A stretch of 39,405 nt of DNA, taken from NCBI GenBank assembly GCA_012965515.1, contig DTSE01000342.1:1-39405 (forward strand), given 5' to 3'. The translations under genes were made by a program, and so were the position numbers. This document shows positions 17,674-26,447 of the stretch, piece after piece; position 1 is the stretch's first letter; every line of letters starts with the position of its first letter. The stretch comes from Candidatus Melainabacteria bacterium. GTDB lineage: Bacteria; Cyanobacteriota; Vampirovibrionia; Obscuribacterales; Obscuribacteraceae. Under the pieces are notes generated by a model. It had not been told where the DNA came from. It did not search any database and saw only the letters and a list, made by a program, of their open reading frames with translations.

Positions 17674-18024
17674 ATGGTTACTGCTCGTGTGCACGATTAC
17701 GGTCTGGAGTTGACTCAAAATAGTAAGGTTGGATGGGCTTTCAGCCTCTCGCGCAGCGAATCCTGCGTCAATGCAACTGAATTTTGTAAGTGTCTTTGTT
17801 ATGGAAATGGTGTCCGCTATCAGTCAGCAGCTCAGCGTCACAAGCGGCTTCGCAACTACAGGACCAGTGAGTTTCTGTTGCGCAAGGGTGGACCGAAATT
17901 ACTGGCTCAGAATCTTGTCGCATTGGTGGATCAGGCACGGCCAGTCGATTGGCTGGCTGCGCAGATATCCGGTGAGGCAACAAACTTGCCGTACACATTA
18001 CGCATCCATGACGTGGGAGATTAT
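17674..18024 (+). pseudogene. GP88-family protein gene, 5' part (interrupted by mobile element)
   Basis: The first 117 codons of a gene whose remainder lies at 29732-30199. The protein resembles the phage 'gene product 88' family: KVGWAFSLSRSESCVNATEF, C-x-x-x-CY (CKCLCYGNG), then LRNYRTSEFLL and LRIHDVGDY. The last conserved element continues across the element as GDY-FSCDYARAW. The apparent frame runs on to 18123, but the residues after about 18024 come from the inserted element. The ATG has an excellent AGGAGG site. GP88 proteins are Cys-rich and of unknown function, carried by phages and plasmids. The gene is probably inactive while the element is present. Confidence 0.8.
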
Positions 18025-18071
18025 CCCGAGTTCCGGACTATCCCGTGTTCAAAAATTAGTGAGCACAAAAT
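18016..18071 (+). repeat. Left terminal inverted repeat of the RIT-like element
   Basis: 56 bp matching the reverse complement of 29654-29709 with 4 mismatches (52/56). It holds two direct sub-repeats, TATCCCGAGTTC (from 18022) and TATCCCGTGTTC (from 18039), 17 bp apart and 11/12 identical. They are likely binding sites for the recombinases. The first bases (GGAGATTA) are shared with the host gene. Confidence 0.9.
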
Positions 18072-18076
18072 GGTGA

Positions 18077-18099
18077 TGGTGAGCCGAACCGACTCACCA
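18077..18099 (-). terminator. Hairpin after the recombinase trio
   Basis: TGGTGAG (18077-18083) and CTCACCA (18093-18099) form a 7-bp stem with a 9-nt loop. On the minus strand the stem is followed by TCACCATTTTG, so only a short T run follows and termination may be weak. It lies between the end of the third recombinase gene and the left terminal repeat. Confidence 0.4.
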
Positions 18100-18135
18100 C
18101 CTTGGTTGCAACACGCGGCATAGTTTTCGAATCGA

Positions 18136-19140
18136 TCAGAGGCTGTTTAGGAAATCCAGAAGTTGATCGTCCGGGAGATAACGTCCAGGCTTTCCATCCG
18201 GCATTGATGTTTTGGCAAGAAGTTGCTCTTTCAAAGCCAGATTCGCGTGTAGATAGATCTGCGTTGTTTCGACCGACTCGTGGCCAAGCCAAAGTGCGAT
18301 CATTGCACGATCTACACCAGCCAGTAAAAGCGTCATGGCCATCGTGTGCCGAAGACAATGAGGAGTGACTCGTTTGTCGGCAAGCGATGGACAGGTCTGG
18401 CTAGCGATCGCGACGTACTTTGTCAGAATGTACTGAACTCCATCCGGACTAAGGGTTTCACCGCGAGAATTCGGAAAGAGTGCGCCTGTGTTTCCCCTGC
18501 TTGGTTCCTCCATCCAAGCCTTCAGTACTTCGACTGTTTGTCTTGTCAGCGGTGTACAACGCTCCTTGCGTCCCTTTCCCACAACGCGCACATGTGCACC
18601 GGTACCCAAGACCACATCTTGGCGTTGCAGTCCTCTGAGCTCAGATAATCGCACTCCAGTCTGAACAGCCACGAGTAACAGTGCATGATCGCGGCGTCCT
18701 GTCCAGGTGCGCTGATCTTGAACAGCAAGCAGGGCCTTCACCTCAGCTTCCGACAAGAAATTGATCAAGGCACGCTCATGTCGTTTTCCGGGGATTGCGA
18801 GCACCCTTTGGATTTGTCCAGAGTTTGCCGGCACTTCAAGGGCTGCATAGCGAAAGAAGGAGCGGATGGCGGTCAACCGGAGGTTGCGACTGCGTGCTGA
18901 TATTTTTCGATCTTTCTCTAAAGAATCAAGGAAGTTAGCAATGAGTGGTGCATCTAATTGTGCCAGATCCAATTTTGAGGGTGGTTGCTCCAATCGATCC
19001 TGAAGAAAGCGAAGAAAAAGCCTGAATGTATCGCGGTAGGATTTGATTGTGTGAGGACTTGCGTTGCGCTGCTTCATTAGTCGTTCAGTAAAGAATTTTT
19101 CTAGGAGAACAGCGAAAGTTGGAGACTTAAGTTTCGTCAT
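18136..19140 (-). CDS. Tyrosine recombinase C of the RIT-like trio
   Basis: 334 residues from ATG 19140. This start overlaps the upstream stop as ATGA and has GGGAGGA upstream; a longer frame from 19155 is less likely. The N-terminal SAM-like core-binding domain (about 5-100: FFTERLMKQRNASPHTIKSY) is followed by the catalytic domain with the full set. The Arg is in TGVRLSELRGL, the Lys in GKGRKERC, then HCLRHTMAMTLLLAG (H-x-x-R), LWLGHESVETT (second His) and the nucleophile in TQIYLHANL. It would cut and rejoin DNA at the element ends together with the two partners. Third in the overlapping minus-strand operon. Confidence 0.92.
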   Translation of the reverse strand: MTKLKSPTFAVLLEKFFTERLMKQRNASPHTIKSYRDTFRLFLRFLQDRLEQPPSKLDLAQLDAPLIANFLDSLEKDRKISARSRNLRLTAIRSFFRYAALEVPANSGQIQRVLAIPGKRHERALINFLSEAEVKALLAVQDQRTWTGRRDHALLLVAVQTGVRLSELRGLQRQDVVLGTGAHVRVVGKGRKERCTPLTRQTVEVLKAWMEEPSRGNTGALFPNSRGETLSPDGVQYILTKYVAIASQTCPSLADKRVTPHCLRHTMAMTLLLAGVDRAMIALWLGHESVETTQIYLHANLALKEQLLAKTSMPDGKPGRYLPDDQLLDFLNSL

Positions 19141-20435
19141 TGGTTTTCCTCCCATCGTTGCTCCAGAAGCCTAACAGCTTGTCCCATCAACTCTGGGCAA
19201 GCCGTCAGGTACCAGTACGTGTCTTTCACTTTCACGTGTCCGAGATAGGTCGAGAGCAGCGGCAACTTACGCTCTACGTCTTCGCCGTCACGATACCACT
19301 GCAATAATGTAGTCACGGCATAGCGATGTCGAAGGTCATGAATACGAGGTCCGCGGTTTTGTCCTTCGTTGCGCAAACCCACGGACCGCGACATTGAATA
19401 AAATTTGCGTCGAACATCGGCTGTATCTATTCGGCCGCCAAAATGTGTGACAAAGAAATATTCGGAACTGAAGCCACGAATGCCTAGATGCTCGTCGCGA
19501 GCGGATTTGTAGTTCGAGAGAACCTTCTGCGTGGTGCAATGTACCGGAACCAATCGGGACTTTCCGAATTTGCCGTCTGTCACGGTCAGTACGCCGTTAT
19601 CGAGATCGACATCAGACATTTTTAGATTGACTGCCTCGCTAATACGCATGCCAGAAACACTCAACAATCCAATCAAGCAATAATATGTTTGGCGCCTCAA
19701 TACGCCAGCTGCACTGCTTACCGGTAAAGTAGATGTGGCATCCAGTAAGGCTCGTATTTCTTCCTCGGAATATAAATACGGACGCGTTCTCTGACTGGCA
19801 CATGGGAGCAGATCCCACGTCGGAATTTCTGTCCTTGGATCTGTCGCGATTCTGAATTTCGCAAAGTCTCTCACGTAGCCTAAGCGTTGTGCCCATGTAG
19901 AGGGTTTAGAAGTGGCTCGCTGTTGAGCCCACTCCATTGCTAATTTGATAGTGACATACTCTGCGGCGCGCTCGTGCATGAACGAAGAAAACTCGCGCAA
20001 GGCATTACCACCCAATCGCAATTTGAAACCCAGAGCTCGCCGCATGGCAAGGTAATCGTTGATCGCTTGTCCCAAATCATGCGCTGGTGAATCAGTCATT
20101 TCGATTGCTTTTGTCTTTTTCTTGGGTTGCAGGTGTTTTGTCGGATGGGGCAATACGCCATATGGAGGAATCTCGGTGCGAGGATCGATTGTCGCCATGT
20201 ATTTTGCAAACTCGCGTACGAAACCCAAGCACTGCGCTTGCGCCAAGTCCTGCGATTTTGCATGAGAGCCTTGCATGGACCACTCCACGGCCAACGCCGT
20301 CGTAATGTAGGAGCATCTGCGCCTCTCCATAAAGCAAACGAATCTCAAGAGAGCGTGACCGGCGGACCGCAATTTGACTCCCGATGCTCGCCGTTGAGCA
20401 AAATAGTCCTGAAGAGCTTTTCGTAGTTTGTTCAT
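19137..20435 (-). CDS. Tyrosine recombinase B of the RIT-like trio, with a duplicated N-terminal domain
   Basis: 432 residues from ATG 20435 (ATGA overlap with the upstream gene, AGGAGG site). The catalytic domain is complete: SGMRISEAVNL (Arg), KFGKSRLVPVH (Lys), RIHDLRHRYAVTTLL (H-x-x-R), LSTYLGHVKV (second His) and the Tyr in VKDTYWYLT. The N-terminus holds the same ~105-residue module twice. Copy 1 runs ALQDYFAQRRASGVKLRS to ATIDPRTEIPPYGVLP, and copy 2 runs AINDYLAMRRALGFKLRL to IATDPRTEIPTWDLLP. This lengthens the protein by about 115 residues over a standard ~310-residue family member and could give it an extra DNA contact at the sub-repeats of the ends. Confidence 0.92.
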   Translation of the reverse strand: MNKLRKALQDYFAQRRASGVKLRSAGHALLRFVCFMERRRCSYITTALAVEWSMQGSHAKSQDLAQAQCLGFVREFAKYMATIDPRTEIPPYGVLPHPTKHLQPKKKTKAIEMTDSPAHDLGQAINDYLAMRRALGFKLRLGGNALREFSSFMHERAAEYVTIKLAMEWAQQRATSKPSTWAQRLGYVRDFAKFRIATDPRTEIPTWDLLPCASQRTRPYLYSEEEIRALLDATSTLPVSSAAGVLRRQTYYCLIGLLSVSGMRISEAVNLKMSDVDLDNGVLTVTDGKFGKSRLVPVHCTTQKVLSNYKSARDEHLGIRGFSSEYFFVTHFGGRIDTADVRRKFYSMSRSVGLRNEGQNRGPRIHDLRHRYAVTTLLQWYRDGEDVERKLPLLSTYLGHVKVKDTYWYLTACPELMGQAVRLLEQRWEENQ

Positions 20436-21679
20436 TGGGCACCTCCTGGCCAAGCAAGCGCCAGCGACCTCAATGACTGGAGATCAACTTTTGCATAAAT
20501 GGTCACGCACGCAGTTGATCTATGCCTCAACACTTCAGCAATTTCCGGCAATGAAGCCCCTGTCCGAAGCAAACCAGTTGCTAGAGTGTGTCTAAACAAG
20601 TGAGAACCTTTTCTTGTTGCACTATCGTCGAAGCCTGCGCGACGAAAGGCGCGCGCAACGATATTGCTGACAACAGCCGATCGCGCAAAACCTCGTATAG
20701 GAGCAGTTCTACAAATAAAGACTCTTCTAGTTGAGCACTTTGGCCTGCCGTGCTGAAGGTACTCGACAATTGCCTGACCCACGTCGGGCGGCAAAGGCAT
20801 CTGTGACAGGTTGCTTCCTTTTCCATGGATCGAGATGGTGCCTGCGCGCCAATCCAAGTCGTCCAATTCAAGCCTGACGATTTCGCCGGCTCGAAGTCCA
20901 AGTCGCGAAAGAAGTAGCAGCACTGCATAGTCACGTCGACCAATTGGGGTCTGTCGATCACAACTGGCTAAAACTTTTTCCGCTACTTCCGGCGACAATG
21001 CTTTTGGAATCGAAGCCAGAGTCCAATTTGCCACCGCCGGAACAGAGGCTTGCAAATCAGCTTCAATGTAACCCTGGTATCTCGCATACCGAAGAAATGA
21101 ACGCAAAGCACAGCACATCAATTGTGCATCTTTCTTCGACATTTTTGCTGCAAACTTCTGAATATGACTTGTGACGCTAACGCTGCGTAGAGTTGAAAGA
21201 TCTGGCCTTACTCGCGGAAAACTCTCAAGTAAGAAGCGATTGACGTGGCGACAATATTGCGCTGTCGTCTCTTCAGATAGAGCGCGCTCTTTCAATAGAT
21301 AGACTCTGTACTCGGCTACCATCTTCTCGATTGGTGTTGACTCAGCTGCAACCGGCTTGGAAACTACACCCTGTGCTTGCAGATAGCGCAGAAACTGTTT
21401 CAGGTTCGCCGTGTCCTGTCTATTGAACGGTGGGCTTTTCCTTGGCTTCATCTGCAAATAATCTTGTATGTGGTCCCACCGCAGATCTTTCGCCGCTATG
21501 CCGTGGCGCTTGAGCCAAGGGCTCAGACGAGCAACATTGCGAATTTTCGCTCGCGCTGCTTCCCAGCAATAGCCTCTGTCATGCAACCATTTAGCGTAGT
21601 CATCCAAATGCTTGCCAAGTGGATGAAGATGAAATCGTGAAATTGTCTCTTGATCTCCAAAAAATAGCCAAAGTGACAT
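20432..21679 (-). CDS. Tyrosine recombinase A of the RIT-like trio
   Basis: 415 residues from ATG 21679 with an AAGGAGGT site just upstream; first gene of the trio operon. It has an extra N-terminal ~105-residue domain (LDDYAKWLHDRGYCWEAARA ...), then a core-binding domain (MVAEYRVYLLKERALSEETT) and a catalytic domain. The Arg is in LGLRAGEIVRLEL, the Lys in HGKGSNLSQMPL, then SHLFRHTLATGLL (H-x-x-R), EVLRHRSTACVTIY (second motif; His then the nucleophilic Tyr). The gap to the divergent response-regulator gene is 213 bp and should hold both promoters; I could not place them with confidence. Confidence 0.92.
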   Translation of the reverse strand: MSLWLFFGDQETISRFHLHPLGKHLDDYAKWLHDRGYCWEAARAKIRNVARLSPWLKRHGIAAKDLRWDHIQDYLQMKPRKSPPFNRQDTANLKQFLRYLQAQGVVSKPVAAESTPIEKMVAEYRVYLLKERALSEETTAQYCRHVNRFLLESFPRVRPDLSTLRSVSVTSHIQKFAAKMSKKDAQLMCCALRSFLRYARYQGYIEADLQASVPAVANWTLASIPKALSPEVAEKVLASCDRQTPIGRRDYAVLLLLSRLGLRAGEIVRLELDDLDWRAGTISIHGKGSNLSQMPLPPDVGQAIVEYLQHGRPKCSTRRVFICRTAPIRGFARSAVVSNIVARAFRRAGFDDSATRKGSHLFRHTLATGLLRTGASLPEIAEVLRHRSTACVTIYAKVDLQSLRSLALAWPGGAQ

Positions 21680-21892
21680 ACTCGAACCTCCTTGCGTGGT
21701 TTACCAATCAGGGAGATACATACCAATGAGCGTTAAGCATCCTCGTTAAGACCTGCTAGAGGCCAAGAGCGCTCGGTACAATAAAAGATATCAAGAGCGC
21801 TTGTGCTGCTGGCTTCACCAGAAAATTACCTGCGTTGTTTTACACTCAGGGCTTATAGTCATTACTTCGAATAAGGCGATCCGCGTAGCAAA

Positions 21893-22570
21893 ATGAAGAT
21901 CTTAATTGTCGAAGATGATGACCGAATATCCATCCCATTGAAGGAGGAACTGCAACATCAAAATTATGTTGTCGATCTGGCTTTTGACGGGGCTCAAGGG
22001 CTGGAGATGGCTACACTTGGACTATACGACATCATCCTGCTCGATTTGATGTTGCCCAAAATCAATGGGCTTGCGCTGTGCAAGCAGCTCCGAGACAATG
22101 GCAACTCGGCTGCAATTTTGATGCTGACCGTTCGTAATGACAAGCAAGACAAGGTTGTTGGCTTGAATTGCGGAGCTGATGATTACCTTACAAAGCCGTT
22201 TGACCTTGATGAGTTATCGGCAAGAATTCGTGCTCTATCGCGAAGATTCATAAGCCAACGGCAGTCACTCATTGCCTGTGGGCCGTTGCAGATAGACACG
22301 ACTTCTTGTGCAGTTACTTACCGCGAAAATGCGATAGAAGTGACCCCGACCGAGTATCGGTTACTCGTGCATTTCGCTCTGAATCCCGCAACTACCTTCA
22401 ATGGCGAAGAGTTGCTCAACAAGCTCTGGTCGCAAGAATTCGTTGGTGGCAAAGAAACAATCAAGACCCACATTAAGACGCTGCGAAAGAAACTTGCCGC
22501 CGCTGGTATCGAAGAACCAGTGATAGAAACGGTTTATGGATTTGGATACAGGTTGACGAGCAATGCTTGA
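21893..22570 (+). CDS. OmpR/PhoB-family response regulator (CusR-like)
   Basis: 225 residues. The receiver domain (1-120) has the acidic pocket VEDDD, phospho-acceptor Asp51 (LLDLMLPKINGL) and the Lys in DDYLTKPFDLDEL. The C-terminal winged helix (about 130-222) has TPTEYRLLVHFALNP, then ETIKTHIKTLRKKL and ETVYGFGYRL. Fusion to the next gene by an 8-bp overlap shows it is the partner of the histidine kinase, as in cusRS/czcRS. It would activate the efflux genes behind it when periplasmic metal rises. It is the first gene of the cargo operon. I saw no clear CusR-type box in the 213-bp upstream gap. Confidence 0.93.
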   Translation: MKILIVEDDDRISIPLKEELQHQNYVVDLAFDGAQGLEMATLGLYDIILLDLMLPKINGLALCKQLRDNGNSAAILMLTVRNDKQDKVVGLNCGADDYLTKPFDLDELSARIRALSRRFISQRQSLIACGPLQIDTTSCAVTYRENAIEVTPTEYRLLVHFALNPATTFNGEELLNKLWSQEFVGGKETIKTHIKTLRKKLAAAGIEEPVIETVYGFGYRLTSNA

Positions 22571-23852
22571 GAAGTGGCAAAAACGCTTGGTGTTCATCAA
22601 CATCGCAGTGTTTCTCGGCGTGCTTGCGATCTTCTGCGCGGCTGTGTATTGCTTCGGATGTTCGGCCTTTGACGATCAGTTGCGAGATAAATTGCGCTCC
22701 ATAGCCGATTCCGCTATCTCATCTATTGATTTCGATGACTACGGGCAGTCGCATAACGGCAAACCAGATCTCATAGTTTCGGTGCTTCCCAACGAAGCCT
22801 CGCCAGCTTTGAACAACATGCGAATCCAGTGGTTCGATACTTCCGGACGGCTCGACATTGAAAAAGGTCTCATGGCTCTTTCCGTTCCCTTTGAACGCCA
22901 GGAGACGTTCCAATGGCAATCAAACCCACCGGCTCTGGTCTTTACCAAGCCTGCAATTGCAAATGGAAAGCTTCTCGGCTATGTAAGGGTAGGCCATCCT
23001 CTTGCTGAAATCAAAAAGCAAAGGGCACTTTTGCTTCAATGCTTGGTATTCGGCGCTCTTGTGGCTGTCACCGCCAGTGGTATCGGTGTATTTTTGCTGA
23101 TCCGCCAGTCGCTTAGACCGGTAGAAGAGAGTATCGAGCATTTGCAGCAGTTCTGCGCTGATGCCGCTCATGAACTGCTCACGCCTATAACTGCTATTCG
23201 CACAAACTCTAATGTGGCGTTGCGGCACCCAGACGGAATGAGAGAGAGCGACAAGGAGAAATTTGAAGCCATCGCAAGTGGTGCTTTGCAGGTGGAAAAA
23301 TTAACCGGAGACCTCTTGATGCTTGCAAAAGCCGAGCAATTGGTAGAGAAATCACGCATCGATTCTGCTTTGACACCTCTTGATCTTGCTGAACATATTG
23401 AAGATGTCTTGGAACAGGTCACTCCAGGAGCGGAGAAGAAAAGCCTAAAACTCAAGAATGATGCTCAGGAGCACCTGTATGTCTTCATGGAAGGCGATGA
23501 CCTGAACTGCGTTCTCAAAAACCTTTTGGACAATGCAATCAAGTACACCCCAGATGATGGCACCGTCTCGATTTGTGCATCACCGTCCAACGGCGGTATT
23601 CAAATCACCGTGACCGACTCTGGAATCGGTATAGAGAAAGAAGACCTGCCAAAAGTTTTCGACCGGTTCTGGCGAGCCGATCAAGCGCGCTCTTACCATT
23701 CAGGAGGAAATGGGCTTGGCTTACCAATCGTCAAAGCGATCATAGACAAATACGATGGAACAATAGCTGTCACAAGCGAACCCGGCAAACGAACGGAATT
23801 CAGAATCGACATCAAGGGTGGGAAAGCGTCATTCAATGGCAAGGGTAATTGA
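22563..23852 (+). CDS. Sensor histidine kinase (CusS-like)
   Basis: 429 residues. Two membrane segments (about 10-33 and 157-181) enclose a ~120-residue periplasmic sensor domain of no obvious known family. The linker after TM2 is short with no full HAMP domain. The H-box is AAHELLTPITAIRTN with His203. The ATPase has the N-box NLLDNAIKYTPDDG, G1 DSGIGIEKEDL, F-box VFDRFWRAD and G2 GGNGLGLPIVKAI. It is the cognate kinase of the preceding regulator (overlapping ATG/TGA). The tail after GKRTEFRI is short. The sensor domain has few Met or His residues of the kind that mark silver/copper sensors, so the metal is not settled. Confidence 0.92.
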   Translation: MLEKWQKRLVFINIAVFLGVLAIFCAAVYCFGCSAFDDQLRDKLRSIADSAISSIDFDDYGQSHNGKPDLIVSVLPNEASPALNNMRIQWFDTSGRLDIEKGLMALSVPFERQETFQWQSNPPALVFTKPAIANGKLLGYVRVGHPLAEIKKQRALLLQCLVFGALVAVTASGIGVFLLIRQSLRPVEESIEHLQQFCADAAHELLTPITAIRTNSNVALRHPDGMRESDKEKFEAIASGALQVEKLTGDLLMLAKAEQLVEKSRIDSALTPLDLAEHIEDVLEQVTPGAEKKSLKLKNDAQEHLYVFMEGDDLNCVLKNLLDNAIKYTPDDGTVSICASPSNGGIQITVTDSGIGIEKEDLPKVFDRFWRADQARSYHSGGNGLGLPIVKAIIDKYDGTIAVTSEPGKRTEFRIDIKGGKASFNGKGN

Positions 23853-23856
23853 CCCC

Positions 23857-25263
23857 ATGCATAAATTGACGTGTCCACTAAAACCACAGACAAGCTGCTC
23901 AACACTCCGTCGAAAAGTGGCAGCGGGACTTCTTTTGGCTCTGATTTGTCCAGTATCTCACCTGAACCAAGCCCATGCCGTGATCCAGCCACAACCGCAA
24001 TCACAGCAGCCACAACCGCAGCAGTCCCAGGACCAGGGACCACAACAAGATAAAATTCTCCTGCGCTCTGGAGTGGTGACTGTACATCAAGTAATGAATG
24101 AGGGGCTAGCTAATAGCCCAAGGCTGGAACAGGCTCGCTCTCAAATTCCAGTGGCTAAAGCCGCTATTAAGCAAGCAACAGTGTTTCCGAATCCGGGATT
24201 CATGACTGACTTGCAGGTTAGGTTCACTTACAAGTATGGCGCAACCATTCAGTTTGAGGCCCCTTGGGTCATTCTTTTCAGGCTAATGGCTGCGCGCAAG
24301 CAGGTTGAACAAGCCGATCTGGAGCTGGCTCGCGTTCTTTGGAATTTTCGTGGTCAAGCTCGACGCGCTTATGCTGAGTTGATAATGGCTTCGGAACTGG
24401 CTGCTACTCAAGATGACCTTGTAGCGTTGACGAAACGGTTGCATTCCAATGCCCAACAGCGATTCGAAAATGGTGACGTACCAAAACTCGACGTGCACCG
24501 TGCAAAGCTCGCTGTGATTCAAGCCGAGTTGGATGCCGAACAAGCACACATCCTGGTGGAGCGCAGTCGTGAGCAATTGAACATCTTGATTGGACGGGCC
24601 ACCGACTTACCAATGAACCTTCCGACGCTTCTGTCGGAGCAATCAACAAACGATGCTTCCGGTCTTTTACCAGATCTGACAAGAGAAATGCCGCCTCGCC
24701 AGAAGCTGGTCCAGGAAGCATATCAAAGTAGATACGAGCTGAAAGTCGCTAAACAAGCAGCTTCTGTAGCAAGAGCGCAACTGAAGGTAGCAAGAGCTGA
24801 CAATTTCCCCCGAGGATTAGTCAATGCCGGTTTGATGGTCGAAGATGTCAGCGTTGAGGGCTCACTGCGTCGCAAAACACCGTATGTTCAAGCGCAAGTA
24901 TTTTTTCCCGTCTTCGATCGCCAGCAAGGCAGGATTGCCAAATCTATCGCAGACATCAACCAATGGAATAAAGCGGAAATCAGCCAGCGAAATATCATAG
25001 ATTCTGAAGTTGCCCTTGCTTACCGCCGCGTCGAGATGGCGCGCGCAAAAATTCGAAGATATTTACAGGAAGCTATACCTGCATCAGAGCAGCTCACTAC
25101 CAGCGCCGACCTCGGCTACAAGCTAGGACACACCGACATCAACGCCGTGCTTGATGTTCAACAACGCAATATTCTTCTTCGCACTCAGTATCTACAGTCG
25201 GTGCTGGAGTACCAACTTGCGCTGAACGACCTTGAGCAGGCAGTAGGACACCCACTCTTATGA
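23857..25263 (+). CDS. Outer membrane efflux protein (CusC/CzcC type), cargo operon
   Basis: 468 residues from ATG 23857. Earlier in-frame ATGs at 23836 and 23818 lie inside the kinase gene, and the AAGGGT just upstream favours the later start. A long n-region leads to a hydrophobic core (VAAGLLLALICPVSHL), then a Gln/Pro-rich linker. The efflux-protein modules contain LANSPRLEQARSQIPVAKAA, RARELIMASELAATQ-type helices and a final DLGYKLGHTDINAVLDVQQR. The protein forms the outer-membrane channel for the adaptor and pump that follow. The stop overlaps the next start as ATGA. Length is normal. Confidence 0.9.
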   Translation: MHKLTCPLKPQTSCSTLRRKVAAGLLLALICPVSHLNQAHAVIQPQPQSQQPQPQQSQDQGPQQDKILLRSGVVTVHQVMNEGLANSPRLEQARSQIPVAKAAIKQATVFPNPGFMTDLQVRFTYKYGATIQFEAPWVILFRLMAARKQVEQADLELARVLWNFRGQARRAYAELIMASELAATQDDLVALTKRLHSNAQQRFENGDVPKLDVHRAKLAVIQAELDAEQAHILVERSREQLNILIGRATDLPMNLPTLLSEQSTNDASGLLPDLTREMPPRQKLVQEAYQSRYELKVAKQAASVARAQLKVARADNFPRGLVNAGLMVEDVSVEGSLRRKTPYVQAQVFFPVFDRQQGRIAKSIADINQWNKAEISQRNIIDSEVALAYRRVEMARAKIRRYLQEAIPASEQLTTSADLGYKLGHTDINAVLDVQQRNILLRTQYLQSVLEYQLALNDLEQAVGHPLL

Positions 25264-26447
25264 CCATAATCAAATCCGAATCACCGCAATTCCGCAAATG
25301 CATCAAGCCTGTCGTGGTGCTTGGGCTCTGCCTTTCACTCTTGCAGGCGTGTACAAAAGAAGAAGCGGTAAAGCATGAGGAAGAAGCCGAAGCAGAAGTC
25401 GAACACCATGTATCTTTGCCAACCAAGCGCGTCTCGACAATGCCGGTGCAAAAACACCTAACCTTCCTAGGGAAGGTAACTGCTTTGCCGGATCATTCAG
25501 TCTCCGTGACGCCGAACATTGCAGGAAAGATAACCAGGGTTCTTGTTGTTCCAGGCCAAAAAGTCTCGAAAGGCGAGCTGATGGCGCTTCTGGATGATCG
25601 CCAATTGGTCGCTCAGCTTCAACAAACGACTGCACCTCAACGCACCGCGCTCAATCAGGTCGTTCAAGCAAAAATCGCTCTTGATCTAGCGCAAAAGAAC
25701 TTGACGCGCTCTGAGGCTTTATTTGCCAAAGACATCGTGGCGGAAAAGGACGTGATTGCAGCACGCAGTCAAGTTGAACTCTGCAAAGCCCAAGTAGAAG
25801 CTGCCGAAGCAAGAGTAGCCGAAGCAAAGGTTGCTCCACTGAACGTAACTACACAACTGGCATGGACAAAGGTTGTAAGTCCAATTTCAGGTGTGATTGC
25901 CCAAAGATTCTTGAACGTCGGCGATATGACCGACCCGAGCAAACCTATTGCACACGTGGTCAATTTAAGTACAGTCATCATCGACGCCAATATGCCAGCC
26001 GATTCACCGGCTGACCCCAAAGTCGGACAAACCGCTTCCGTGACTACGGTGGCATTGCCTGGTATCAAGTACGGTGCCAAAATCACTGCTGTTAGTCCGG
26101 TTGTTGACCCGGCCAACAATACCGTCTCCATTCAACTTCTATGCCGCAACGAACACGGCCGACTCAAGGAAGGACAACAGGCCGTTGTCTCGATTGCCAC
26201 AGTAGCAAGCAGGGCTGCTCTCATTCCTCAAACCGCATTGGTCCCAGGCGCAGACGATCCGGCAGAGCATTTCGTTTATGTTGTCCGCGGTGGCAAATTG
26301 AAGTTGACCAAAGTTACGGTCGGTGATGCCGAGGACGGCAAAGTTCCAGTGTTCGAAGGCTTGTCCGACGGCGACGAGGTGGTCACATCCGGCGCCTATG
26401 GCGTACCTGATGGAGCTATCCTGGACCGAGGAGAGCCTGCAAAATGA
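25260..26447 (+). CDS. RND periplasmic adaptor lipoprotein (CusB/CzcB type), cargo operon
   Basis: 395 residues. A lipoprotein signal with lipobox LLQAC (about residues 26-30) is followed by a Glu/His-rich segment (KHEEEAEAEVEHH) that may bind metal. Then come barrel-sandwich strands (VTPNIAGKITRVLVVPGQKV), an alpha hairpin (LDLAQKNLTRSEALFAKDIV), the returning lipoyl half (TKVVSPISGVIAQRFLNVGD) and beta-barrel and membrane-proximal domains ending GLSDGDEVVTSGAYGV. It bridges the outer-membrane factor and the pump. Both junctions overlap (ATGA on each side). Unlike the adaptor of operon A, it has no heavy-metal-binding CPMHPEV domain. Confidence 0.92.
   Translation: MTIIKSESPQFRKCIKPVVVLGLCLSLLQACTKEEAVKHEEEAEAEVEHHVSLPTKRVSTMPVQKHLTFLGKVTALPDHSVSVTPNIAGKITRVLVVPGQKVSKGELMALLDDRQLVAQLQQTTAPQRTALNQVVQAKIALDLAQKNLTRSEALFAKDIVAEKDVIAARSQVELCKAQVEAAEARVAEAKVAPLNVTTQLAWTKVVSPISGVIAQRFLNVGDMTDPSKPIAHVVNLSTVIIDANMPADSPADPKVGQTASVTTVALPGIKYGAKITAVSPVVDPANNTVSIQLLCRNEHGRLKEGQQAVVSIATVASRAALIPQTALVPGADDPAEHFVYVVRGGKLKLTKVTVGDAEDGKVPVFEGLSDGDEVVTSGAYGVPDGAILDRGEPAK

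Noticed and set aside
18025-18123. C-terminal extension of the 5' gp88 fragment
   Set aside because: These codons lie inside the terminal repeat of the element; the true continuation is at 29732.
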